Origin: Saprospiraceae bacterium
GTDB lineage: Bacteria; Bacteroidota; Bacteroidia; Chitinophagales; Saprospiraceae
Assembly: GCA_013001595.1 (NCBI GenBank)
Contig: JABDMH010000124.1
Location: forward strand, 1 to 46,249
DNA: 46,249 bases
Reading direction: 5' to 3'
Below the pieces are notes generated by a model, which saw nothing but the letters and a program-made list of their open reading frames with translations, ran no database searches and was not told the origin of the DNA. The position numbers were made by a program, and so were the translations under genes. Within the stretch, counting starts at the first letter, position 1, and each line of letters opens with the position of its first letter. Shown piece by piece: positions 25,312-34,348 of the stretch.

Positions 25312-26529
25312 TTATATGATTTCTCGTAGTTTTATTTTCTTCTTCAGTCGTTCGTCACCACGTGCGATCACCATCGTGACCTTTCGACCGATCTTGCTGG
25401 AAAGTATGGCGTTGATCGAGCTGAGCGTTTTGAGATTGGTAGAGATGCCCTCGATTTTAACCAGGAAGTCTCCTTGTCTTATATCTGCCTCCTTAGCTGG
25501 TGTATCATCACGAACACCTTGAATAACGAAATCTCTCAATTGTCGGCCGGTGGCAATTACGATGAGCCCACTTTTATCAAATTTGAATTTCCGCTTAAAT
25601 CTACGATTCGTCTTGACGTATAATTTTTCAGCGGCATAATCAATATAATAATCAAAGCGCCTAAGTATTCCATTGCCGAAAATGCCGTTGCGGTTGAGCT
25701 CCCTCACTTCTGTGTGCTCAATGCTGATCTCCTGAAAGCTGCTGATAATACCCGAAAAGTTGTATTCATGAAAACTAAATCCATCCAGCCTGCCAATATA
25801 CCCTTCTAACTGTCCCCCGAGACCCCTTCCCAGGTTTCCTTTTAAAGTCTCTTCAGGAAGATGTAAGGACGGATGTGTATTGGTATATAAGAGAACAGGG
25901 AGTCCGGCACCAGTGTCAATGAGCAACTTCAAGGGGATGTGGTCTGGCCCTAGCAGGGCTTGAGCCATGATGTAGGGCTTGTTCTTGAACACGCTTATAT
26001 CAATAGCCTCATATCGATTGGGGGGATTGAAAGATGCGATGTCAATAAATCTGACTTTATTTCTGCGGTTGCTTACATGGACGACAAAGTGCCGGAATAT
26101 ATTTGCGCCCAGAATTCCGTCAATGTTGATGCCAGTGAATTCTTCTAACCTCAGGTAATCCTCTTCCAAGACCAGCACATCGCTGACGGTTTGATACTTA
26201 TTGTCTAGATTTAGTTGGATGCCTCGGGCGATGTAACCATAAATTTCTTTGGAGAGATCCGACCCCATCAGTGGTATGCGCTTGTCATAGGTGACTCCCA
26301 GCAAATCGGCATACTCTTTCTTGAACAGGATCGTATGCTCAGACCCAGTATCAAAAATGAAGTTTAATGGTAGGACATTTTTGAACTCGACATTAAGCAT
26401 GATGAAATCACTGCCTGCCTTAAATGACATCGAGACATTTCCACCATAGTCTTGAAGGTTAAACTGACCGTTTAACCCATTGGGTAGAATTAAACAGCAG
26501 AACATCCACATGCAGATATACTTCACCAT
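25312..26529 (-). CDS. Exported retropepsin-like aspartyl protease with C-terminal PDZ domain
   Basis: 405 residues. Signal peptide about 1-21 (MFCCLILPNGLNGQ). Two aspartyl protease half-sites are present in one chain: FIFDTGSEHT (Asp60) and LLIDTGAGLP (Asp205), each followed by the hydrophobic-Gly flap partner (DGILGANIF at about 137; NGIFGNGILRRF at about 285). Thus the protein could act as a single-chain two-lobed enzyme, unlike one-lobed retropepsins that must dimerise. Residues about 315-405 form a PDZ domain (FVIQGVRDDTPAKEADIRQG, DFLVKIEG). Periplasmic or surface proteolysis is expected; no substrate visible. The downstream four-helix membrane protein shares the transcript. Confidence 0.9.
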   Translation of the reverse strand: MVKYICMWMFCCLILPNGLNGQFNLQDYGGNVSMSFKAGSDFIMLNVEFKNVLPLNFIFDTGSEHTILFKKEYADLLGVTYDKRIPLMGSDLSKEIYGYIARGIQLNLDNKYQTVSDVLVLEEDYLRLEEFTGINIDGILGANIFRHFVVHVSNRRNKVRFIDIASFNPPNRYEAIDISVFKNKPYIMAQALLGPDHIPLKLLIDTGAGLPVLLYTNTHPSLHLPEETLKGNLGRGLGGQLEGYIGRLDGFSFHEYNFSGIISSFQEISIEHTEVRELNRNGIFGNGILRRFDYYIDYAAEKLYVKTNRRFKRKFKFDKSGLIVIATGRQLRDFVIQGVRDDTPAKEADIRQGDFLVKIEGISTNLKTLSSINAILSSKIGRKVTMVIARGDERLKKKIKLREII

Positions 26530-26586
26530 ACTATAATAAACAGGCTGGATGACAAATTGTTAGCTGATCAACGTTGATTACCGAGT

Positions 26587-27825
26587 TTAAGGATCTCTAA
26601 ACCCAATCGTTACCCATTGCATGGGCTCACCTTGTATTGGTTTTTGATCAGTGGTTGCAGTGGGCATAGCGGCAGCTTCCAGTCTCGCACTGTCCACTCC
26701 CAGCTCAATTAGTGCATTCCTGACTGATTTTGCCTGATCCATTGCCAATTCTTGACGGACGAGGGTATCTGCAGGAATTTGAGCATGCCCTTCTATGATC
26801 ACCGCTTTATATTTATATGCCTGAAGGAGTACAGCAAGATGATCTAAGTGACGCATGGAAGGCGCTGTCAAGATGCTACTTTGTGGTCTAAAGAAGACCT
26901 CATGTAAAGGATACCGGCTTTGGCCATTGCCAGTGATCCCGTATAGATGTGCATGGATGTTTTTAATGGAAGAGGATTCCAGGTGAGGGGCTATGGTCAC
27001 TGCAGCGGTCCTATTTACGGGTGCTGCAGCATCATCTGATTTTTCGTTTTCGCTCAAGGAAGTACTATCCGTTACTTCACCTTCGACTGCCATCGAATTG
27101 ATGCCATCAGGTCTGCCACCACAGGCCCGCATAGCCAGTAGCATGCCCAAAGCCAGCGAAACTAAAAGCAACCAGGGACCGATTTTTCTTAACAAGGAGG
27201 TTTTGGGAGGTGGTGCAACTTCTTCTTTCTCTTCTTCGGCAGGCTCTACCACAACTTTCGGTTTCGGTTTTTCCAGACCAGGCAATCCAATCTGCTCAAA
27301 AAAACCACGTGGTACGGTTTCTTGCAACAGCTCTCTTTGTTCAGCCAGCAGTTTAGAGAGGCCTTCTTCTTCCAGATCATTTTGATTGGCATGTCTACCT
27401 ATAATACCCATGAGCATGGGCGAAATGAGTTTCAGCAAAGTACTTGATGCACCCCGGTTAATGCCATCCCGTGAGGATAGATAATCCACCAACTTGGATT
27501 GGACTGGATTGTCCTTCCCGAAAAGAAAATCTAATACCTTATCCCCCTGTGCAAGTAATCCTTCCGTAGCTTCTCCACCAGTAAATAGCGTACTCATGTT
27601 GCTGAGCAAATTGCCGTTTATTTGCTCCTTGCGTAGGAAAGCAAGCAACGCTGAAGCACCAGCGGGCGTGCCTGTTTTTTTGACTAGGTTCCCGATAATC
27701 CCAGGCAGTGAGGTCTGAATAGCAGATTTCGTATGTTCTGCCGGTTCACCCAGATAGCCGCTAAGTCTAGATACCAATTGGTCACCGACTGACTGGTTAA
27801 ACATTTCAACTAGGTTGGTCGCCAT
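26587..27825 (-). CDS. DUF937 domain protein with transmembrane helix and OmpA-like C-terminal domain
   Basis: 412 residues. Residues 1-150 are a DUF937 (YidB-like) helical domain (LSGYLGEPAEHTKSAIQTSL, PGIIGNLVKKTGTPAGASAL, LLKLISPMLMGIIG). A Pro/Glu/Lys-rich linker (183-210) leads to one transmembrane helix (214-233, GPWLLLVSLALGMLLAMRA). Residues about 290-410 are OmpA-like: FFRPQSSILT, HLDHLAVLL, VIIEGHAQIPADT, RAKSVRNAL-type helix (QAKSVRNALIELGV) and a final beta strand. OmpA domains bind peptidoglycan, so the DUF937 part would lie in the cytoplasm and the OmpA part in the periplasm. The usual pair of peptidoglycan-binding Asp/Arg residues is only partly recognisable. Single gene. Confidence 0.88.
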   Translation of the reverse strand: MATNLVEMFNQSVGDQLVSRLSGYLGEPAEHTKSAIQTSLPGIIGNLVKKTGTPAGASALLAFLRKEQINGNLLSNMSTLFTGGEATEGLLAQGDKVLDFLFGKDNPVQSKLVDYLSSRDGINRGASSTLLKLISPMLMGIIGRHANQNDLEEEGLSKLLAEQRELLQETVPRGFFEQIGLPGLEKPKPKVVVEPAEEEKEEVAPPPKTSLLRKIGPWLLLVSLALGMLLAMRACGGRPDGINSMAVEGEVTDSTSLSENEKSDDAAAPVNRTAAVTIAPHLESSSIKNIHAHLYGITGNGQSRYPLHEVFFRPQSSILTAPSMRHLDHLAVLLQAYKYKAVIIEGHAQIPADTLVRQELAMDQAKSVRNALIELGVDSARLEAAAMPTATTDQKPIQGEPMQWVTIGFRDP

Positions 27826-27906
27826 ATATCCTTTACTTGGTGATTCGAAGATATAACTCTTTCCTCAACTAAATAGGACACTCGTTGCTATAAGTAGGAC
27901 ATTCGT

Positions 27907-28827
27907 TTATCCCGTGGGAGCGCTAATTGGGGGAGCGGATGTTTTGGCCCAGTATGTAGAAATGGCCAGTCCCGATATCAGGTGCCAAACACCCCACCAT
28001 GCTGCCACCACGGCCATTCCTCCCAAACCATCGAAATAATTGAATATGAGTATGAGGCCTAGTCCGGAGTTCTGAATTCCAGTCTCGATCGTCACCGCTT
28101 TGGTATCGGACAGCGATAATGAATTGAGCTTAGAAAAATAGTACCCTGTGAGCAATGCAAGCGAATTGTGGATTAAGACCAGCAGGAACACTGTCTGAAG
28201 ATGATGTTGGAGTACGTATACGTTGCTACCTAAGGCAAAGACAATGATTCCGATCAATAGGAGGATGGAAAACCAGCGGGCGGGTTTGACGATCAGGTCA
28301 CGTAATTTGGGTAGATAGTAGTTAATCAACATGCCCAACACCAGTGGCAAGAGGACAAGTTGGCAAAACAACCAGATCATGGAGGCCAAGTCCACACTTA
28401 AGCCGACCGTCTGCTCGATAGAGGCACCTAAAATGCGACTAAAGAGCACAAAACTCAGGGGTGTTAGGATGACCGCCGTAAAGGTGACTATGGAGGTCAG
28501 TGAGATGGACAGTGCCGTATTTCCATTTGACCTATGCACAAAATAATTGGATACATTTCCGCCCGGGCAAACTGCTACCATCAACATGCCCAATTGAATA
28601 GAGGCCGGAGGCTGCCAGAGAAAAATGATCAGTAAGGTCAAAAAGGGAAGCAGCACCAATTGGGAGGTGAGACCGATGATCACTGATTTGGGCCGCTGAA
28701 ACACATATTTGAAATCTTTGAAATTTAGGTCGAGCGCGATTCCAAACATGAGGAAGGTAAGGCAAAGGTTCAGTAGAAAGAGCTGTCCCTCATCAAAATT
28801 AATTGCTACCTTATCTATTTCATGCAT
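27907..28827 (-). CDS. Bile acid:sodium symporter family (BASS/SBF) transporter
   Basis: 306 residues with eight or nine transmembrane helices from about residue 15. Family landmarks: LMFGIALDL in helix 1, MLMVAVCPGGNVSNYFVHRS (the first discontinuous-helix region, with the conserved GGxxSN), ALSISLTSIVTFTAVILTPL, and TIETGIQNSGLGLILIF (second crossover, ETGxQN). These form the sodium and substrate sites in BASS proteins, which carry organic anions such as bile acids, pantothenate or 2-keto acids. The substrate cannot be deduced. It is divergent from the glycerate kinase gene across a 160-bp region, so a link to glycerate or other organic acid transport is possible but unproven. Confidence 0.93.
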   Translation of the reverse strand: MHEIDKVAINFDEGQLFLLNLCLTFLMFGIALDLNFKDFKYVFQRPKSVIIGLTSQLVLLPFLTLLIIFLWQPPASIQLGMLMVAVCPGGNVSNYFVHRSNGNTALSISLTSIVTFTAVILTPLSFVLFSRILGASIEQTVGLSVDLASMIWLFCQLVLLPLVLGMLINYYLPKLRDLIVKPARWFSILLLIGIIVFALGSNVYVLQHHLQTVFLLVLIHNSLALLTGYYFSKLNSLSLSDTKAVTIETGIQNSGLGLILIFNYFDGLGGMAVVAAWWGVWHLISGLAISTYWAKTSAPPISAPTG

Positions 28828-28987
28828 GGAAGTGAAGTTGGCACCAAAATGCGTAGTTATCTTTCTTTATTATTTAACATTGAGCGCTTTCAACATTGCC
28901 CCTGCCTTCACCATTTTGCTCTGGAGGCTTGCAGGTGCCTGTTGGCGACATTAAGTCGTTGCCGCTTTCGTCTAAAGTAACAATTGA

Positions 28988-30112
28988 TTGGAAAAGGAGC
29001 ATCCACATATTTTAATTGTACCCGACAGTTTCAAGGACACCGCCACCAGCGTGGAAGTGACCGAATCTATTGTCGAAGCCATTCATGACAATTATCCCGC
29101 GGCGCAAACCACAGGTATTCCTATGGCCGACGGAGGAGAGGGGAGTTTGGTGGCACTCCATGCTGCATTGGGAGGAGAGTGGCATTCTCTTTTGGTCCAA
29201 GATCCGTTGGGCAGACCGCTCGAAGCCAAATACCTGCTGGTAGGCAAGACTGCTTACGTTGAGCTGGCCGAGGCTTCGGGGCTGCAATTATTAACTCCAG
29301 AGGACAGGTCTGCGAAAGATACATCCACCCTAGGTACTGGATTGTTGATGTCCCATGCCTTAAGCCATGGAGCTGAGCACATCGTGCTATGTATCGGCGG
29401 CAGTGCCACCAATGATGGAGGAACAGGTATAGCCCATGCGTTGGGATGGAGGTTCATGCATAGCAATGGTGCCGATTTCATCCCTACTGGAAAAAGTCTT
29501 TCGGAGATTACAGACTTTTCGTGGACTGGCGATAAGAAGCCTTCGATTACCGTATTGTGTGACGTAAACAATCCTTTCACAGGACCAAACGGTGCGGTGC
29601 ATATCTATGGACCACAGAAGGGTGCCGACCGTGAGGATCTGGCCATGTTGGAGCGTGGAATGCAGCACCTCGGAAGGCTTGTTCAGGAAAAGTGTGGCAT
29701 CGACTTGGATGGCATTCCCGGAGCTGGCGCCGCTGGAGGAGTAGGAGGAGGGATGCGGTCATTTTTCGATGCAACATTAATCTCCGGCATAGACTATTTG
29801 ATAGATGCGCTGGATTTGGCCAATCGATGTGCAGAAGCAGATGTAATCATTACGGGAGAGGGAAAAATCGATGCACAGTCTGGCAAAGGAAAACTCATAT
29901 CTGGCATTGTGCAAATGGCGGCCAAACATAAGAAGCCAGTGATCGCCCTGTGTGGTGCATTGGAAATAGATCAACACGATATTGAAGCGCTTGGCCTAGC
30001 GGCGGCTTTCTCCATTCAGCAGCGGGTGTCCGATTGGGATGATGCAGTCAAGGATACGAAGCAGAACATTCGCCTGACCACCCATCAAATTGTGAATCTA
30101 CTAAGATTGTAG
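28988..30112 (+). CDS. Glycerate kinase, type I (GarK/GlxK family)
   Basis: 374 residues from a TTG start at 28988; the codon before it is a stop and no ATG precedes ILIVPDSFKDTAT, so the non-AUG start is forced by the sequence. Motifs: VPDSFKDT (1-20 region), MADGGEGSL (42-50), CIGGSATNDGGTG (135-147), DVNNPFTGPNGA (187-198), GAGAAGGVGGGM (245-256) and ITGEGKIDAQSGKGK (287-301). It phosphorylates D-glycerate with ATP to 2-phosphoglycerate (class I), feeding glyoxylate or sugar-acid breakdown into glycolysis. The Dna2-like gene starts 4 bp after its stop. Confidence 0.95.
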   Translation: MEKEHPHILIVPDSFKDTATSVEVTESIVEAIHDNYPAAQTTGIPMADGGEGSLVALHAALGGEWHSLLVQDPLGRPLEAKYLLVGKTAYVELAEASGLQLLTPEDRSAKDTSTLGTGLLMSHALSHGAEHIVLCIGGSATNDGGTGIAHALGWRFMHSNGADFIPTGKSLSEITDFSWTGDKKPSITVLCDVNNPFTGPNGAVHIYGPQKGADREDLAMLERGMQHLGRLVQEKCGIDLDGIPGAGAAGGVGGGMRSFFDATLISGIDYLIDALDLANRCAEADVIITGEGKIDAQSGKGKLISGIVQMAAKHKKPVIALCGALEIDQHDIEALGLAAAFSIQQRVSDWDDAVKDTKQNIRLTTHQIVNLLRL

Positions 30113-30116
30113 TGGC

Positions 30117-33100
30117 ATGAGTGAAGAAATTGGGCAAGTATTTTTTAGTGAATTGTCTAAAATCATTCGCGATGATGGTTCACATAGGGAAAAGCTAAGT
30201 AAGCAGAGTGAACTACTGGTCACCGTTTGTCATACTTCCATTAAAGACACGGGCATTCAATTCCATACGGTATTTAGCATCATCGCTTACGCTGGTCACC
30301 GATATAATCTTCCGGGAAGGTTGCTCTATAATGTGCACCGATTTAGGCGGGAGACGTCTAAGGCAGCAGTGTCAGATTCAATGGGCACGCAAGCGATCGA
30401 AGACCTGTATCTATTAGGCATCAAGGTGCTCAGTGATTTGATTAGACTGATTTATAATGCCCGACCCAATGCGAATGTATTGACCCATATACCTTCTGAG
30501 AAAGTGTATTTGCGTCAGGAGGAAAAGGTAGTTCAATTCAAAAAATATCAAAGGATCTTGGTTTTGGAGCGCCTGGCCGATCGCGACCTGCTCGTAGCGA
30601 TAGATCGATCCAGGCCAGATAGAACGGTCCATGTCAGATATAACATCGAAGGTAGGAATGAGATATTTAACGATACCATTGCACTGCTGGAGAAGACATT
30701 CGCACTGCCACTGGAGGTGAATCTCATTGATGTAGAAATTGACGAAGCTGATACCTATATGCCAAGGGCATTGGTTTTAGAGCCGGACTACCTGGTAGAT
30801 ATAACGGCGGTGGCCGGGTGTTTTCGCGATCAGAAACTGAATTATCTTTCCTATTTCACAAAAAAATTCCTGTCGGTTGATGCCAATAAATATTTGATGT
30901 TAGGAAATATTGCCAATTATTTTCTAGATGAATTGATGGCGGATGAATCGATGAGTTTTCGGGCATTAATTGGCAGGGTATTTAAATTAAATCCGCTGGT
31001 ATTTTCCCAATTTGATGATGCTACATCCAGGGAAATTGTTCAGCGAGCTCAAAAGCATTTCGTCAGTCTTAAGCAAGTGGTGAAGCACACTTTTCCCAAG
31101 CAAGGCATAAATGTTGAAGACTGCTTTTTGGAGCCCACTTTTTATTCTGAGCAATATGGGCTGCAAGGACGATTGGATGTGCTGCACGATAATCCAGCAT
31201 TGGATAATGACGCTGCAATCATCGAGCTCAAGTCCGGGAAGCCTTTTCGTGCCAATGCATATGGCCTCAGTCATGACCATTACGTACAGACGCTATTGTA
31301 TGACCTACTGATAAAATCCATGTCGGGAGATCGACTGCGTCCTACAAATTACATCTTGTATTCGGTAAAGGACAATGATCATTTACGTTTTGCACCAGCA
31401 GTACGATCACAGCAGTATGAGGCTTTGGCCGTCAGAAATCAATTGATAGCCATGGATCGACGTTTGGCGAGGGTAGACGAATTGTTGGCTACACCAGATC
31501 GATTTATGGCATTGTTTGGTGCCGATCGGTCAAGGGCTCGGGGTTTTACCAAAAGGGACATCGATACAGTTTTAATAACCTTCGAAAAGTTGTCGACGCT
31601 GGAGAAACAATTCTTTCTGGTGATGACTGCAATGATCGCCAGAGAACATAGATTGGCGAAAGTTGGATCCGAAGGTCAAAGCAGAAACCGTGGACAAGCA
31701 GCGCTTTGGATCAACACCCAGGAAGAAAAAGAAGATTTATTCAATGTAATTAGTTTTCTGAGGCTGAGTGAGAATTGCAGCACTGCCAATGACCCCATCC
31801 TAAAATTTGCACGTACAGAGCGCACCAACCCCTTGGCGAATTTCCGGAAAGGAGACTTGGCATTGGTACATCCTTGGCTGCCAGGAGACCGACCACTATC
31901 GTCTCAATTATTTAAAGGTACCATTGTCAAATTGGATGCTCAAGAAGTATGGGTGAGACTCCGCGCCAAGCAATTTAACGATCGAATATTTCAAAAGCAT
32001 GAATATTGGAGTGCCGAGCACGATTCTTTAGATAGTTCTTTTCTTGGCCTGTACCGATCTCTGCTTGAGTTTGCCAGTGCACCACTTGAAGATCGTCAGC
32101 GGTTTTTAACGGTGCGAGCCCCGCAGCAACCTTCCCCCACACCCTGGAAAGGGCTGGAGCATTTAACGGCACAACAAAATCGGGTGATGCAGAAAATGTT
32201 GGAAGCCGAAGATTATTTCCTGCTATGGGGCCCTCCCGGTACTGGAAAGACCAGCATTATGCTCAAAGGTTTCGTCGAGCACCTGTATCATCACACCGAA
32301 GAAGAAATCTTGCTATTGGCCTACACCAACCGGGCGGTAGATGAGGTATGTACAGCACTACAAAGTATAGCGGGTGCAGATTTTATCCGCATTGGATCTC
32401 GATATTCCACCCACCCTGATTTTATATCCTATTTGCTGAGTTCAAAGACCCAGGATATTGAAAATCGCCAGGGCCTTCGTGAGTTATTTGGGTCTCACCG
32501 AATTGTCGTTGGAACGTTATCATCGGTACTTGGTCGGCGAGAATTGTTTGCATTGAAGGATTTTGACCGGGTGATTATTGATGAAGCCACACAGGTGCTG
32601 GAGCCCATGATGGCTGGTCTTCTACCGCGCTTTCACAAAGTGTTGATGATCGGTGATCACCAGCAATTACCGGCGGTCATCGCTCAGCCTGATGATAAAA
32701 GGTTGGTACAGCAGGACAGTCTGCATGCGATTGGATTGTACGATGGAGGCAACTCCTGTTTTGAACGCTTATACAGACGCTGTGAGCAGGAAGGTTGGGA
32801 CTGGGCTTTCGATAAGCTCATGCAGCAGGGGCGTATGCATCAGGATATTATGGAATTTCCCAGTACTCACTTCTATAATAATATGCTGGAAACACTGCCT
32901 GAAGATACCGAGCGTGGAGCACAACAGACGCAGGCATTTTCCCTGATTAGTAATGGTTCACCGCTGATGGACTTTCTCAGCAGTTCACGTGTGTTATTTA
33001 TTCCGGTGTATTCAGATGAACTGCGCATCAGCAAGACCAATGTGCGAGAAGCCAAATTGACCATTGCCATACTAAAGGAATTAGAAACACTGTATCAAAT

Positions 33101-33476
33101 CAATGGAAGGGATTGGGACCTGGGCGATGTGGGTATAATAACACCTTATCGATCACAGATCGCGATGATTCGCCGGCAGATGGCAGCGGAAGATTTTCAT
33201 GGAGATGCCCTCACCGTAGATACAGTGGAACGTTATCAAGGGGGTGCCAGAAATGTGATCATTATTTCCTTGTGTGTAAATTCTAGTGATCAACTTGATC
33301 ACATGGTATCGCTATCTTCCGATGGGGTGGATAGAAAATTAAATGTAGCCCTCACCAGGGCGCGAGAACAATTAATTGTGCTGGGAAATCCAACCGTTTT
33401 GGCCACCAATGGATTTTATAAAGCTTTTATCAAAGATTACCAGGTAGCATGGGAAGTACCCATCGGTGATGCATAA
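30117..33476 (+). CDS. Dna2-like PD-(D/E)XK nuclease fused to SF1B helicase
   Basis: 1119 residues. The N-terminal 330 residues are helical and not recognised. Residues about 340-410 carry a RecB/Dna2-type nuclease core: FYSEQYGLQGRLDVL (Asp354), AAIIELKSGKPFRA (Glu370, Lys372) and DHYVQTLLYDLL (Gln motif). Helicase motifs follow: LTAQQNRVM (Q/0), LLWGPPGTGKTS (Walker A, about 704), LLAYTNRAVDEV (Ia), RVIIDEATQVLEP (Walker B, about 819), LMIGDHQQLPAV (III), GIITPYRSQIAMI (IV), TVDTVERYQGGARNVIIIS (V) and LNVALTRAREQLIVLGN (VI). Same order as eukaryotic Dna2. The four-Cys Fe-S cluster around the Dna2/AddB nuclease is not evident; Cys are scattered. Role probably in DNA end or flap processing. 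Lies tightly between glycerate kinase and a CDF-like gene. Confidence 0.9.
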   Translation: MSEEIGQVFFSELSKIIRDDGSHREKLSKQSELLVTVCHTSIKDTGIQFHTVFSIIAYAGHRYNLPGRLLYNVHRFRRETSKAAVSDSMGTQAIEDLYLLGIKVLSDLIRLIYNARPNANVLTHIPSEKVYLRQEEKVVQFKKYQRILVLERLADRDLLVAIDRSRPDRTVHVRYNIEGRNEIFNDTIALLEKTFALPLEVNLIDVEIDEADTYMPRALVLEPDYLVDITAVAGCFRDQKLNYLSYFTKKFLSVDANKYLMLGNIANYFLDELMADESMSFRALIGRVFKLNPLVFSQFDDATSREIVQRAQKHFVSLKQVVKHTFPKQGINVEDCFLEPTFYSEQYGLQGRLDVLHDNPALDNDAAIIELKSGKPFRANAYGLSHDHYVQTLLYDLLIKSMSGDRLRPTNYILYSVKDNDHLRFAPAVRSQQYEALAVRNQLIAMDRRLARVDELLATPDRFMALFGADRSRARGFTKRDIDTVLITFEKLSTLEKQFFLVMTAMIAREHRLAKVGSEGQSRNRGQAALWINTQEEKEDLFNVISFLRLSENCSTANDPILKFARTERTNPLANFRKGDLALVHPWLPGDRPLSSQLFKGTIVKLDAQEVWVRLRAKQFNDRIFQKHEYWSAEHDSLDSSFLGLYRSLLEFASAPLEDRQRFLTVRAPQQPSPTPWKGLEHLTAQQNRVMQKMLEAEDYFLLWGPPGTGKTSIMLKGFVEHLYHHTEEEILLLAYTNRAVDEVCTALQSIAGADFIRIGSRYSTHPDFISYLLSSKTQDIENRQGLRELFGSHRIVVGTLSSVLGRRELFALKDFDRVIIDEATQVLEPMMAGLLPRFHKVLMIGDHQQLPAVIAQPDDKRLVQQDSLHAIGLYDGGNSCFERLYRRCEQEGWDWAFDKLMQQGRMHQDIMEFPSTHFYNNMLETLPEDTERGAQQTQAFSLISNGSPLMDFLSSSRVLFIPVYSDELRISKTNVREAKLTIAILKELETLYQINGRDWDLGDVGIITPYRSQIAMIRRQMAAEDFHGDALTVDTVERYQGGARNVIIISLCVNSSDQLDHMVSLSSDGVDRKLNVALTRAREQLIVLGNPTVLATNGFYKAFIKDYQVAWEVPIGDA

Positions 33477-33490
33477 AAATCATCAGTGCC

Positions 33491-34288
33491 ATGTATAGAT
33501 CTATTTTTCGCATTGAGCAAATGGATTGTCCCTCGGAAGAATCTTTAATTAAATTGAAGCTCGCCGATAATCCGGAGGTCAAAAGGTTGGAATTTGATTT
33601 GCCAGGGCGACAATTAATCGTGTACCATCAAAATGCCAACTGCCACTCTATAGAGCAGAGTTTGGCCGAGCTTACTTTGGGAGAAAAGAGGGTGCTGACC
33701 GAACCTGCCAACGATCCAGATGGCATCCCCTCTTCCTCCAGTCAGAAAAAAGTGTTGTGGTTGGTATTGGTGATTAATGGTGTCTTTTTTCTCATCGAGT
33801 TGGTCATGGGATTCGTGGTGCACTCCATGGGATTGCTAGCAGACAGTCTTGACATGTTGGCAGATGCATTTGTATACGGCCTCAGTCTACTGGCGGTGGG
33901 CGGCACCTTACAAAGAAAGAAGACGGTGGCCACGCTGGCAGGTTATGCGCAGCTATCTCTTGCATGCCTAGGCATGTTAGAGGTCTTGAGGAGGTTTGTC
34001 TTCGCTGGGCAAATGGCCGATCCGGGTACAATGATGCTGGTTTCCTTTTTTGCACTCTTGGCCAATGGCTACTGTTTGTACCTACTAAAAGGAGAAAAGA
34101 AAGAGGGTGAAGCCCATATTCAGGCTAGCTATATTTTTACCAGCAACGATGTAATCATCAATCTAGGTGTGATCTTGGCGGGTTTGAGCATTTGGTTTAC
34201 CGGTTATAATCTGCCAGACTTAATTATTGGCACCATTATTTTCATCATCGTGCTGCGCGGAGCGTTCCGAATATTGAGGCTGGGTTGA
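33491..34288 (+). CDS. HMA-fused cation diffusion facilitator-like membrane protein
   Basis: 265 residues. Residues 1-70 form a ferredoxin-like HMA domain, but its metal motif reads MDCPSEE, with Cys13 and no second Cys of CxxC. After a linker, five or six helices resemble a CDF transporter: NGVFFLIELVMGFVVHSM (96-113), GLLADSLDMLADAF (114-127; Asp118, Asp121, Asp125) and a later FTSNDVIINLGVILAG (218-233). In classic CDFs the second half-site is HxxxD; here the His position is Phe218 with Asp222 kept. Family role: export of Zn, Co, Fe or similar. With altered ligands, metal choice or even transport is doubtful. Starts 14 bp after the Dna2-like gene and shares its transcript. Confidence 0.85.
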   Translation: MYRSIFRIEQMDCPSEESLIKLKLADNPEVKRLEFDLPGRQLIVYHQNANCHSIEQSLAELTLGEKRVLTEPANDPDGIPSSSSQKKVLWLVLVINGVFFLIELVMGFVVHSMGLLADSLDMLADAFVYGLSLLAVGGTLQRKKTVATLAGYAQLSLACLGMLEVLRRFVFAGQMADPGTMMLVSFFALLANGYCLYLLKGEKKEGEAHIQASYIFTSNDVIINLGVILAGLSIWFTGYNLPDLIIGTIIFIIVLRGAFRILRLG

Positions 34289-34348
34289 TGGGCCGAAAAT
34301 AGCATCGCAGAGACTATTCATGCACGTGAGTGTTGCTTCTGCCGCCTC

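Noticed and set aside
30117-33476. Dna2-like gene as part of an anti-phage defence island
   Set aside because: Neighbours are glycerate kinase, a CDF-like protein and queE; no toxin, methylase, Argonaute, TIR or other defence gene lies nearby.
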